This document shows positions 27,020-34,994 of a DNA stretch of 64,000 nucleotides, piece after piece. The translations under genes and the position numbers were made by a program. The notes beneath the pieces are model-generated. The model searched no databases. It saw only the letters and a list, made by a program, of their open reading frames with translations, and was not told the DNA's origin. Position 1 is the first letter of the stretch. The number at the start of each line of letters is the position of its first letter. Source of the stretch: Candidatus Saccharicenans sp. (GTDB taxonomy: Bacteria; Acidobacteriota; Aminicenantia; Aminicenantales; Saccharicenantaceae); assembly GCA_030018265.1 (NCBI GenBank), contig JASEFX010000005.1, positions 1 to 64,000 of the forward strand, read 5' to 3'.

Positions 27020-27442
27020 TTAACGGAAAAGCCAGCGGTAGGCTAAACTGACCACCAATCCGCCCCAGGCTCCGAGCAGTGGTCCCCAGACCACTTCAAG
27101 GACCATCAGCCTCGGGCTCCAGTCCTTTATCAGCGCATAATTGGTCAGGCCGTACACAGTTATAGCCAGCAGCCCGGCCATCGCCCCAACTAAAACGGAA
27201 AATTTAACCTTTTCCGGGTCGCGGAAAATAACCAGAAGAATAAGACAGCTCACCAGAACTAATTGCGCCAGAAAACCATAAAAAGTTCTGAATACTATCC
27301 GGTTATTCTTGAGGATGGCCAGCACCTTAAAATCTTCACGGTAAGCCCGACCGAAAATCACCAGATGCCAGAGGGCATCGACCAGGCTGACCAGAACCAG
27401 AGTGATAACCCAGAGGGTCAGAAACTTAAACCCTTGATTCAT
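27020..27442 (-). CDS. DUF2177-family membrane protein
   Basis: A 140-residue inner-membrane protein with four helices. Family features are the N-terminal VDALWHLVIFGRAYR, the middle GLTNYALIKDWS and the C-terminal MVLEVVWGPLLGAW. AGAAAGGAG precedes the ATG. It converges on the DUF1295 gene (30-nt gap with a short CAAGCT-GGAT-AGCTTG hairpin at 26995-27010). No function is known for the family. Confidence 0.85.
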   Translation of the reverse strand: MNQGFKFLTLWVITLVLVSLVDALWHLVIFGRAYREDFKVLAILKNNRIVFRTFYGFLAQLVLVSCLILLVIFRDPEKVKFSVLVGAMAGLLAITVYGLTNYALIKDWSPRLMVLEVVWGPLLGAWGGLVVSLAYRWLFR

Positions 27443-27578
27443 ATTTTTCTTTCTCCTTTCTGAAAATGAATGTAAAAGCGGCTGAAGAAAAACTCAAAAT
27501 TTCTGGCCGCCATTTCATCTGAAGGCAATTTTACCATCAAATCCCATCCGGTGGTTAAAGGTCTTCCACCTGCCGCTA

Positions 27579-27607
27579 TTACTGCGAACCGTTTTTTAGG
27601 GTATAGT
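27579..27607 (+). promoter_or_regulatory. promoter for msrBA
   Basis: TTACTG at 27579-27584, 17-nt spacer, TATAGT at 27602-27607, followed by GGGAG and the ATG at 27644, leaving a leader of about 30 nt. Confidence 0.5.
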
Positions 27608-27643
27608 GGAAATGTCAGAATTGAGACGATCGGGAGCAAAAAA

Positions 27644-28663
27644 ATGCTAAAAATATACCAGAAAATAATCATTATCGGAGTGAGTTTGCTTCTGGCCCGG
27701 GCCGGATGGAAAGGGCTGAATGCTCTTATCTACAGGAGCGACTCACCCGCCAGTCTTCAATCCGGGGAAGGAATAACAATGAGAAAGTTAAACAAATCGT
27801 CGGAAGAATGGAAAAAACTGCTTACTCCGGAGCAGTTCCGGGTTATGTTTCAGAAAGGCACCGAGCGAGCTTTCAGCGGGCAGTACAACAACTTCTGGGA
27901 AGAAGGAATTTATCTGTGCGCCGCCTGCGAGACTCCCCTTTTCCGGTCGGAAGACAAGTACGACCACGGGACGGGCTGGCCGAGTTTCAAAGAAGCCTTC
28001 AGCGAAGCCCATCTCGAATATCATGATGAACGGTCGCCGGGAACACGCCGGACAGAAGTTCGCTGCGCTGTTTGCGGCGCCCACCTCGGTCATCTTTTCT
28101 ATGACGGCCCGGCTCCTTCAGGAAAACACTTCTGTATCAACTCGGTGGCCATGAAATTTCTCCCGGCAGCTGAAGCGAGAGAAAGAGTTCCGGAGGTGGC
28201 CACGCTGGCTGCCGGCTGCTTCTGGGGTGTTGAATACCGGCTGGGTCAGCTCAACGGAGTGCTGGAGACGGTGGTCGGATACAGCGGCGGGAAAACTGTT
28301 AATCCTGATTACCGTCAGGTTTTAACCGGCAGGACCGGGCACGCCGAGGCCGTTCAGGTGGTCTTTGACCCGGCGGTTATATCCTACGAACAGCTGGTAA
28401 GAGAGTTTTTCGCCCTGCATGACCCTACCCAGCTCAACCGCCAGGGTCCGGATGTCGGCCCCAACTACCGCTCGGCCATCTTTTACCACACTCTGGAACA
28501 GAAACAGATAGCCGAAAAAGTCAGGGATGAACTCCAGGCCAGCGGCCGATACAGCAAAAAAATAGTTACTGAAATAGCGCCTTTCCGCAGCTTTTATCCG
28601 GCTGAACAATACCACCAGAAATATTACCAGAAAAAACCCGGACCGGTCTGCCCTAATCGATGA
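27644..28663 (+). CDS. msrBA: fused methionine sulfoxide reductase MsrB-MsrA, membrane-anchored
   Basis: The 339-residue protein repairs both methionine sulfoxide epimers. The MsrB domain is first: zinc pairs CAAC and CAVC, GHLF, and catalytic C164 in HFCINS. The MsrA domain follows, with catalytic C192 in AAGCFWG and the DPTQLNRQGPDVGPNYRS block. ATG 27644 is used because GGGAG lies 7 nt before it; an upstream in-frame codon at 27551 adds 31 residues. The first ~25 residues are a hydrophobic anchor or signal, so the enzyme likely works outside the cytoplasm. The last 11 nt overlap the convergent tandem-OB gene. Confidence 0.92.
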   Translation: MLKIYQKIIIIGVSLLLARAGWKGLNALIYRSDSPASLQSGEGITMRKLNKSSEEWKKLLTPEQFRVMFQKGTERAFSGQYNNFWEEGIYLCAACETPLFRSEDKYDHGTGWPSFKEAFSEAHLEYHDERSPGTRRTEVRCAVCGAHLGHLFYDGPAPSGKHFCINSVAMKFLPAAEARERVPEVATLAAGCFWGVEYRLGQLNGVLETVVGYSGGKTVNPDYRQVLTGRTGHAEAVQVVFDPAVISYEQLVREFFALHDPTQLNRQGPDVGPNYRSAIFYHTLEQKQIAEKVRDELQASGRYSKKIVTEIAPFRSFYPAEQYHQKYYQKKPGPVCPNR

Positions 28664-29387
28664 TCTGAATCTGCTCCGGACTGCTGACGATTATTTCCGG
28701 CTTTCCCTGGTACTCGCGCACCAGACCGTAAACTCTGATTTCCCGGTTCAGGTAAAGCTTTTCCGGCGGTTGCGGAAATCGGTGAAAATCTGAAGCAAAA
28801 ATAACCACGGTAAAATAACGACGCCAGTTGCGGTGAAAGTTCAGGAAGCAAACCTTCCCGGTATTATTGGCAGCCACCACTCTTCCCCTTACCCAGACAG
28901 TCTGCCCGTAATATGAAGCTGCCTGTTCCCAGGAAATTTCTTCAACCTTTTCCGGTCCGGCTCTGACCTCTTTGTTATCCGTGGCTGCTTTCTGCGCCGA
29001 CCCTGGAGCTACTTTTTCTTCAACGACGGTTATCTGTGAGGGGGAGGTCAGGATTATTTCCGGCCGACCCTGGTAAAGGACAACCCGCCCCTTTACTCTG
29101 ACCTTTTTGTTCAGATAGTATTCTTCTGGCCGGCTGGGAAATTTCTGAAAATCCGAGGCGAATATCACCAAACTCAGGTACTGCCGGTAATCCGGATGAA
29201 AATTCAGGAAGCAGGCGCGACCTGAATTGTAAGCCCTGACGATCACTCCCTCAACCACCACCTGCTGACCGACATAATTTCTGGCCTCTCTCCAGTCGAC
29301 GATTTTTTCCTGTGTGGAAAAAAGCCAGAGCGAACCGGCGATAAAAAAGGAAAGAAAGATCAAAGGCAGACCGACTCTTTTTTTCAT
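28653..29387 (-). CDS. exported protein with two tandem OB-fold-like repeats
   Basis: After an N-terminal signal or anchor (LPLIFLSFFIAGSLWLF), the 244-residue protein repeats one ~95-residue unit twice: first QQVVVEGVIVRAYNSGRACFL to PEIILTSPSQI, then QTVWVRGRVVAANNTGKVCFL to PEIIVSSPEQI. Both repeats contain LVIFASDF or VVIFASDF and KFP/RFP. They resemble OB-fold nucleic-acid-binding units. The ATG overlaps the stop of the upstream nuclease gene (ATGA at 29384-29387), so the two are translationally coupled and probably work together, perhaps on extracellular nucleic acid. That partnership is inference. Confidence 0.78.
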   Translation of the reverse strand: MKKRVGLPLIFLSFFIAGSLWLFSTQEKIVDWREARNYVGQQVVVEGVIVRAYNSGRACFLNFHPDYRQYLSLVIFASDFQKFPSRPEEYYLNKKVRVKGRVVLYQGRPEIILTSPSQITVVEEKVAPGSAQKAATDNKEVRAGPEKVEEISWEQAASYYGQTVWVRGRVVAANNTGKVCFLNFHRNWRRYFTVVIFASDFHRFPQPPEKLYLNREIRVYGLVREYQGKPEIIVSSPEQIQIID

Positions 29388-30253
29388 CTGCTCACCTTAA
29401 CCCAGCCGTTCGAAAGGAGCGTTTTTTCCAGGTCGGTGAGCGAAAATTCATGGGTCCATCGCCGCAAATTTACCAGCTCCCTCTGCAATTCTTCAGCCGT
29501 CAGCCGCAGCCGGACAAAATCTTTATACCTTATCGCCCACCAGTTGTTGGCCATTTCGAAAATTTCATACGGAAAAGTTCCCTGTTTCAAAATCCACAAA
29601 AATTCGTCCAGCCCCTGATTGCTCCATAAACCGAGCCCTTTCGCCCGCGCCTGCGCTTCAAGACTGAGGTACTTTTTCAGACGCTTGAACGGAAAGCGGG
29701 TAAGAGCAAAGCCATATCCATTCTTTATGATTTCCTCATTCAGACAGTGTCCGTCTTCAAGATAAACGTAGGCTAAAGTCCGGCCGTATTTATCATACTT
29801 CTCCCGGTCATATTCCAGCCTGACCCGGGAACCGCCAACCAGCTTTTTGACGAAATTCGAGGCTTCTTCAGCATAGTACTGAATTGGTTTAAGCGGATGG
29901 TAGAGTTCGGGAGTATCCACTCCGATCAACCTGACCTCTCCCACTCCCTCAATTTCCAGACTGTCCCCGTCTATCACCCTCAACACCCGGTAGAATTTTT
30001 TACGGGCGCTCTCCGAAGTTGAAATCTCTTTCTCTGAAGATGGAACCTGATCATCAGACGGCAGAAGAGAAGAAACCGGGAAAAAAGATGAATAGTTAGA
30101 AAAATTGAAAAGAAACTGACCGATGTTCAGATTCAGGTTTAAGCTGGCCCCGGCGGCCTCACCGGCAGAAGCAGAGCTGACAGAATTTCCGCCTGATATA
30201 AAAACCAGGGAAAAAATAAAAATCAATAATCGGCGGAAATAAGTCCGAACCAT
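29384..30253 (-). CDS. exported thermonuclease (SNase-like)
   Basis: A 289-residue protein with a signal peptide (VRTYFRRLLIFIFSLVFISG), a Ser-rich linker and an SNase domain: RVIDGDSLEI, RLIGVDTPE (the Arg, Asp and Glu of the active site) and KYGRTLAYVYL (second catalytic Arg). It would hydrolyse DNA or RNA outside the cytoplasm. The frame stays open upstream through the tRNA-Arg gene, which translates to the familiar [11 protein letters not shown] artefact, so the start must be 30253 or 30286 (both in frame, neither with a good ribosome binding site). About 80 residues after the SNase domain are unassigned. Confidence 0.85.
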   Translation of the reverse strand: MVRTYFRRLLIFIFSLVFISGGNSVSSASAGEAAGASLNLNLNIGQFLFNFSNYSSFFPVSSLLPSDDQVPSSEKEISTSESARKKFYRVLRVIDGDSLEIEGVGEVRLIGVDTPELYHPLKPIQYYAEEASNFVKKLVGGSRVRLEYDREKYDKYGRTLAYVYLEDGHCLNEEIIKNGYGFALTRFPFKRLKKYLSLEAQARAKGLGLWSNQGLDEFLWILKQGTFPYEIFEMANNWWAIRYKDFVRLRLTAEELQRELVNLRRWTHEFSLTDLEKTLLSNGWVKVSR

Positions 30254-30305
30254 TTTCGGAACCGGATTATTTTCTCCCACCCGCATAATTCTAATTTGAA
30301 GAGAG

Positions 30306-30379
30306 TACGCCTGGCGCGATTCGAACGCGCGACCTACGGATCCGGAGTCCGTCGCTCTATCCAACTGAGCTACAGGCGC
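30306..30379 (-). tRNA. tRNA-Arg (CCG anticodon)
   Basis: The minus strand forms a complete cloverleaf. The acceptor is GCGCCTG with CAGGCGT, the anticodon loop CTCCGGA gives anticodon CCG, and the T-arm contains GTTCGAATC. The terminal acceptor pair is G-U. CCA is not encoded. Confidence 0.95.
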
Positions 30380-30389
30380 ACTATAATAA

Positions 30390-30418
30390 TTTATAGCCGA
30401 TTTCAGCCCCGATAGCAA
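30390..30418 (-). promoter_or_regulatory. promoter of tRNA-Arg
   Basis: Minus strand TTGCTA (30418-30413), 17-nt spacer, TATAAA (30395-30390), ten nucleotides from the tRNA 5' end. Position and spacing fit. Confidence 0.55.
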
Positions 30419-30452
30419 GAAGCCGCCCGCCCCCTCAGCCAATTCAGGCTTT

Positions 30453-32504
30453 TCAGGAATCGCTCAGCCTGTCAGTATCAGTTAGTGCAGCCGCCAGAAT
30501 TTCAGCCACATCCATTACGGTGATATCCGCGGCGGCCAGATCCCGAAAACCGTCTTCAAGCATCGTCAGGCAGTAAGGGCAGGAGCTGGCCACCAGGCGC
30601 GCCCGGCTGGCCACTATTTCCCGGCAGCGTTGATGATTTACTCTTTTACCCGGCTTCTGCTCGGTCCACATCAAACCTCCACCCGCGCCGCAGCAGAAGC
30701 TGTGTTCCCTGGAATTCCTTAGTTCCTGAAGTTTTCCCGGCAGCGCTGCTTTTAGAATTTTTCTCGGTTCTTCCAGAAGCCGGTTATGGCGGCCATAATA
30801 GCAGGAATCGTGGACTGTGTAGATGCCGGCAAAAAGGCCGGACTGAAGTTTTCCGGCTGAAATTCTGCCCGAGGCCAGAAGCTCCGCCAGAAGTTCCGGA
30901 TGGGATATCACTCTGATGTTCCTCAACTTCCTCTTTTCTTCCTCATCAAACCCTTCAAGAAATTCCAGCAGAGCCGGATACTCGTTCTTGAAAACGTTAT
31001 AACCATGCGGACAGAAGGTAATCAATCCTTCTAAATTATGTCGGGAGAGGGTTTTAAGGTTCTCCAGAGCCAGAGCCTGAAATAAATATTCATTCCCGAG
31101 CCGTCTGGCCGAATCTCCGCAGCAACGTTCTTCCTTCCCCACGAGCGCAAAGTCCAGCCCGGCCGACCGCAGAATCTTCACCATCGACCGGGCAATTTTC
31201 CGGCCTCGTTCGTCATAGAAACCGAAGCAGCCCAGCCAGAGCGCATAGCGCGCAGCCGGGTGTTCAGCCAGAGTTTTAACCCCGAGCTCAGAAATAAACG
31301 CAGTTTTTTCTGACTCCGGGTATCCCCAGGGATTCCCGTGTATTTCCAGTTTGCGGAAGAAACCGCCGAGTTCGGCCGGAAAACGCCCCATCGCCAGAAC
31401 GAGATTCTGACGCAGCCCGAGAAGTTTGTCCGGATGCTCTATATCAAACGGACAGGCATGCAGGCAGGCGCCGCAGGTGGTGCAGGCCCAGATTTCCTCT
31501 TCGGTAAACACCCCGGGAACCAGAGGCAGCAGCTCTTCCCGTTTGTTTCTTATGATTTTCTGGCTCTCCGCAAGAAGATGCCTTTCCAGGTTATATATAA
31601 CCATCTTCGGAGAAAGAGGTTGTCCGCTCTGGAAGGCCGGGCAGACGTCCTGACACCGCCCGCATTCGACACAGGCGTAAGCATCCAGGGCATCTTTCCA
31701 GGTTATATCGGACGCTTTTTCCAGGCCGAAATTTTCAGCCGTCTCCAGGTTGATCGGTTTCATCGAAGCTGAAGGTCCGCTCCGGCGGAAAAACAGATTT
31801 ACTGGACCGGCGAACAGATGGAAATACTTGGAGTGAGGCACGTAGGCGATGAACGAGAAAACAGCCAGCGCATGCAGCCAGTAGGAAATCTTTAAGTTAA
31901 GCGCAAGTGAAGTCTCCGGCAGGGAGCTAACACCGAGAAGCCCCGCGAGCCAGCGGCTGAGAAAAGCCCAGGTATGACGGCCCGGATGACTGGCCACCGA
32001 GAACATGTTGAACACAAGGAAAGTGGCCACGGCCAGAAAAATGAAGGTGTAAATCATGGCCGAATCACGGTTTCCGGTGTTGTACGCGGGCGGTTTCAGA
32101 AAAAACCTTCTGACGGCAAAAAAGGTCACTCCCGCCAGAACGGTCAGAGAAAAAAGGTCAACCGAAGCGGAAAACAGCCTTCCGGCGACGGTGCTCCCGA
32201 AAAGATAAAAACCGTCAACATACCCCTCGATCACATGATTGACGGTCATCGTGTCAAAGGCTAACGCGCCATAAAAAATCAGCAGATGAGCGGCTCCAGT
32301 CCAGGGTCTTTCATCCTTCAGGGTGCAGAGCTGGAGAAAAACCCGGGATACGGTGTAGAAAAACCTGCGCAGCAGCAAATCCGTTCGGCTCACCGGTTGA
32401 CAGCAGGCGAGAATCATAATGCGCTTAACCACGGGAGCAAGGAAAAGAACGCCCGTGAGCAACACCAGAAGGCTCAATATTATCTTTTCGATTAGCGTCA
32501 GCAT
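30453..32504 (-). CDS. membrane-bound HdrD/GlpC-type Fe-S oxidoreductase with cytochrome-b-like N-terminus
   Basis: The 683-residue protein begins with five or six membrane helices of NarI/cytochrome-b type (about 5-235). A ferredoxin region follows, CVECGRCQDVCP and CTTCGACLHACP, each binding a [4Fe-4S] cluster. Two CCG domains come last. The second is complete (DSCYYG, FCCGAGGG, SCPYC). The first has LGCF and RCCGD but ends CPHG where CPHC is usual, so one cluster ligand is missing. Such proteins pass electrons between quinone or heme and soluble thiol/disulfide or acyl-CoA dehydrogenase partners. AGGAG precedes the ATG by ~8 nt. Confidence 0.87.
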   Translation of the reverse strand: MLTLIEKIILSLLVLLTGVLFLAPVVKRIMILACCQPVSRTDLLLRRFFYTVSRVFLQLCTLKDERPWTGAAHLLIFYGALAFDTMTVNHVIEGYVDGFYLFGSTVAGRLFSASVDLFSLTVLAGVTFFAVRRFFLKPPAYNTGNRDSAMIYTFIFLAVATFLVFNMFSVASHPGRHTWAFLSRWLAGLLGVSSLPETSLALNLKISYWLHALAVFSFIAYVPHSKYFHLFAGPVNLFFRRSGPSASMKPINLETAENFGLEKASDITWKDALDAYACVECGRCQDVCPAFQSGQPLSPKMVIYNLERHLLAESQKIIRNKREELLPLVPGVFTEEEIWACTTCGACLHACPFDIEHPDKLLGLRQNLVLAMGRFPAELGGFFRKLEIHGNPWGYPESEKTAFISELGVKTLAEHPAARYALWLGCFGFYDERGRKIARSMVKILRSAGLDFALVGKEERCCGDSARRLGNEYLFQALALENLKTLSRHNLEGLITFCPHGYNVFKNEYPALLEFLEGFDEEEKRKLRNIRVISHPELLAELLASGRISAGKLQSGLFAGIYTVHDSCYYGRHNRLLEEPRKILKAALPGKLQELRNSREHSFCCGAGGGLMWTEQKPGKRVNHQRCREIVASRARLVASSCPYCLTMLEDGFRDLAAADITVMDVAEILAAALTDTDRLSDS

Positions 32505-32827
32505 CTCTCTGCTCCTCTTTTTTATCCGGTTTTTAGATTTTAATCATTTTTGTTTTAATTTCCACCTGCCTTTTTATTTCAGCTCAAAGAGAATACCCGG
32601 AAGATAATCCCGCTGAATATAATGCCGCTCCGGTTGTGCAGTAAAAACAGCCGGACGAAGACCGGTGGAGTTTACTGAAGATAGCGAATTTATTTACTGG
32701 ATTATCATCTACAGAAAAAACCTGGCGCTATTAACCTCAGCGCAAGAAAAAATAAGAAAATAAAAAAACCCTTTTGCCCCGTCTGAGGAAGCAAAAGAGC
32801 GAAGGAAACAAAGCGTTTTATGGATTA
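32505..32827 (+). other. intergenic stretch without recognised gene
   Basis: AT-rich spacer between the Fe-S oxidoreductase start and the barrel gene end. It contains the minus-strand terminator at 32761-32797 but no convincing promoter or small gene. Confidence 0.5.
32761..32797 (-). terminator. probable rho-independent terminator of the beta-barrel gene
   Basis: On the minus strand CTTTTGC (32797-32791) pairs with GCAAAAG (32777-32771) around a 13-nt loop, then GG and a run of seven T. The stem is AT-rich, so efficiency may be moderate. Confidence 0.6.
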
Positions 32828-33283
32828 TCAGAAATAATACCTGAAACCGATGAACCCGAACACACGCAGTTTGGTGGCCGGGATGACATCCATCACCGGC
32901 CCGATCTCCACAAAAATATCGAACGGAGCCTTCTCAAACATATAGCTGATTCCAACCGGGAGGCGAATCCCGAACCTGGTCTTATCCTGGAGGCTCAGTC
33001 TGGCGCCTATTCCGTAATAGACGGGAAGTTTTCCCCTGTCCACTTTGAATATATTAAAACTGTGAAATAGATAATCGGCGTGCAAATGCAGAGAATCTTC
33101 GCCTTCAAAAGACCAGGAACCGGCAAAATCGAAAGCCGTGGTGCGACCCGTCCAGTATTTGGCAATTAACCCGGTAGGCTCGCCGAGAATTATGCCAAGA
33201 CCGAATTTCTTATCCTGGGCGATGCCGGGCAGAGCCAGCATGAGCAGCAGAATCAAAATTGCCGGAAACATTATCTTTTTCAT
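32828..33283 (-). CDS. small outer-membrane beta-barrel-like protein (DUF3996-like)
   Basis: A 151-residue protein with a signal peptide (PAILILLLMLALPGIAQ) and alternating hydrophobic strands such as GLGIILGEPTGLIAKYW and VYYGIGARLSL. It ends in an aromatic (FGFIGFRYYF), as outer-membrane barrels do. About eight strands could be formed. AAAGGAG lies ~8 nt before the ATG. It has its own promoter and terminator, so it stands alone. Similarity to the DUF3996 group is by eye; function unknown. Confidence 0.72.
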   Translation of the reverse strand: MKKIMFPAILILLLMLALPGIAQDKKFGLGIILGEPTGLIAKYWTGRTTAFDFAGSWSFEGEDSLHLHADYLFHSFNIFKVDRGKLPVYYGIGARLSLQDKTRFGIRLPVGISYMFEKAPFDIFVEIGPVMDVIPATKLRVFGFIGFRYYF

Positions 33284-33333
33284 CTGAAACTCCTTTTACC
33301 GCTGTAAGTTTCAAGCTTGTTAATTTAGTCGTA

Positions 33334-33362
33334 ATTTTATTACATTCGAGTAATTAACACAA
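33334..33362 (-). promoter_or_regulatory. promoter of the beta-barrel gene
   Basis: Minus strand TTGTGT (33362-33357), 17-nt spacer, TAAAAT (33339-33334), ~50 nt before the ATG at 33283. The region 33284-33659 holds this promoter, the amidohydrolase promoter and the palindrome at 33590, but no convincing gene. Confidence 0.45.
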
Positions 33363-33421
33363 GATAAACTTTTAAGGTTGATCCATCAATAAAAACACGG
33401 CGTTCCGGTCAAAAATTTTTA

Positions 33422-33449
33422 TTGACAGGCAAAGTGACAAATATAAGAT
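33422..33449 (+). promoter_or_regulatory. possible promoter of the amidohydrolase operon
   Basis: TTGACA at 33422-33427, a 16-nt spacer and TAAGAT at 33444-33449. It would leave an unusually long leader of ~200 nt, which includes the palindrome at 33590-33607. Confidence 0.4.
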
Positions 33450-33589
33450 ATATTACCTGAAATATTTTATGTGCTGTGATTATAAATTGCTGATTACCAT
33501 CTCAGGCAAATCTTCAAACACTGCAGCCAGAAAGATCTACAGCCACTGTTTTATCTTACGCATTTTCCCCATGTTATTTTTATCTCCCC

Positions 33590-33607
33590 TGACAGAAACT
33601 TCTGTCA
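33590..33607. promoter_or_regulatory. perfect inverted repeat upstream of the amidohydrolase operon
   Basis: TGACAGAAACTTCTGTCA: two perfect 8-bp arms around AC, 52 nt before the first ATG. It could be an operator for a dimeric regulator or an RNA hairpin. It is followed by an A-run, not T, so it is not a terminator for the plus strand. Confidence 0.55.
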
Positions 33608-33659
33608 AAAAAAATACATACATAATTAGAAAAATGATACCAATTCAGGAAGGAGGACT

Positions 33660-34994
33660 ATGAAAAAAAGAGAGAGGAAACTCATTTTCCTGGAAGGCTG
33701 GAAGGCTCTGGCCGGGCTCACTTTAATTCTGGCCGCGATTTCTCTCCCCGGTGTAGAACTGGCTGCCTCCCCGGAAGTCAAACCGACTTACGCGCTGGTT
33801 AACTGCCGGATCTTTCCAGTCTCAGGACCAGCCATTGAAAAAGGCACGATCGTTGTCAGGGACGGGCTGATCGAAGCCATCGGACCCGCCGGAAAGATTA
33901 AGATTCCAGAAGATGCTGAGGTAATCGAGGCCAGCGGCCTGACCGCCTATCCAGGTTTGATTTCCGCTCACACCAATCTGTTCCTGGAAGTAAAACAGCA
34001 GGAGCAGCCGCAAACGCCGGCTGAATTTCTCAGCGCTCTGAGTCAGCCTTCGGAACCCCAGCAATTTCCTGACTTTCTGGTGCTTAAGGAGCTGAAACCA
34101 AAGAAGCAAACAATTGAATCCTGGCACAAAACCGGCTTCACCACCGTGGTGGTAGCTCCCTCACGCGGCATTTTCCAGGGACAGAGCGTTATCCTCAACC
34201 TCAACGGAGAACAGCTCAACCAGATGGTCATAAGACAGCCCTGGGCTCTTCATATTAATTTCACCACCGAGAGAGGAATTTATCCTTCAAGTCTGATGGG
34301 CACGGTCGCTTTCATCCGTCAGAAATTTTATGACACACTTCATTACGACCTCCACCGGAAAAAATATTCGGCTTCTCCTCTATTTCTTAAAAGACCCGAG
34401 TACGATCCTTTTCTCGAAGCGCTGATTCCCTTCGTGGTGGAGAAAAAGCCGGTGGTGTTTCAATGCAACAACCAGGAAGACATCAAGAGAGCCCTGCGCC
34501 TGATCGAAGAATTCAAGCTGAATGGAATCCTTGCCGGCTGCAACGAAGCCTGGAGGGTGGTTGAACATCTGAACCGGGCGAAAGTGCCTCTTTTGGTTAC
34601 AGTTGACTTCCGGCCACCTAGCGTCAACATTTACAATCAGCAGGGAGAAGCTGTAAGGAAAAAGGCAGAAGCCGAAATCTACCCGGCCAACCCGGCTGTG
34701 CTGCTCAAGGAAAATATCCATTTTGCGCTGACCGGTTTCGGGCTTTCTGAATCCAGTTTCCTGAAAAACATTCAGGCGGCAATCAGGGCGGGTCTTCCAG
34801 CTGAAGCTGCAATGAAAGCCCTGACAGCTGATTCCGCCAGAATCCTTGGCCTGGAAAAACAGCTGGGAACGCTCGAACCCGGGAAAATAGCCAATTTGAT
34901 TCTGACCCGGGGGGACCTGTTCGCCGAAAAAACCCGCGTGGTCAAAGTCATCGTCGACGGAATTCTGTTCAATTATGAGGAGAAAAGCCAATGA
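33660..34994 (+). CDS. exported amidohydrolase-fold protein lacking the metal site (pseudoenzyme 1)
   Basis: A 444-residue protein with a signal peptide and the amidohydrolase layout: GTIVVRDGLIEAIGP, YPGLISAHTN and a C-terminal LGTLEPGKIANLIL. The catalytic residues are changed. The HxH motif reads H104-T-N106, the barrel histidine regions read QCNNQ and GCNEAW where the next protein has RCHAY and FEHAW, and the final Asp is missing (ALTGFGLS). It is probably inactive or uses another chemistry. AGGAGG precedes the ATG. The stop overlaps the next start (ATGA at 34991), so synthesis is coupled. Confidence 0.88.
   Translation: MKKRERKLIFLEGWKALAGLTLILAAISLPGVELAASPEVKPTYALVNCRIFPVSGPAIEKGTIVVRDGLIEAIGPAGKIKIPEDAEVIEASGLTAYPGLISAHTNLFLEVKQQEQPQTPAEFLSALSQPSEPQQFPDFLVLKELKPKKQTIESWHKTGFTTVVVAPSRGIFQGQSVILNLNGEQLNQMVIRQPWALHINFTTERGIYPSSLMGTVAFIRQKFYDTLHYDLHRKKYSASPLFLKRPEYDPFLEALIPFVVEKKPVVFQCNNQEDIKRALRLIEEFKLNGILAGCNEAWRVVEHLNRAKVPLLVTVDFRPPSVNIYNQQGEAVRKKAEAEIYPANPAVLLKENIHFALTGFGLSESSFLKNIQAAIRAGLPAEAAMKALTADSARILGLEKQLGTLEPGKIANLILTRGDLFAEKTRVVKVIVDGILFNYEEKSQ

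Noticed and set aside
30254..30442. Upstream extension of the nuclease frame through tRNA-Arg
   Set aside because: The segment [11 protein letters not shown] is the well-known false translation of a tRNA gene; the nuclease starts after it.
32505..32827. Small gene between the Fe-S oxidoreductase and the barrel
   Set aside because: Short frames there are AT-rich, without ribosome binding sites or protein-like composition.
33469..33663. 64-codon frame overlapping the start of the amidohydrolase operon
   Set aside because: No ribosome binding site, no recognisable protein and an untypical composition; probably non-coding leader.
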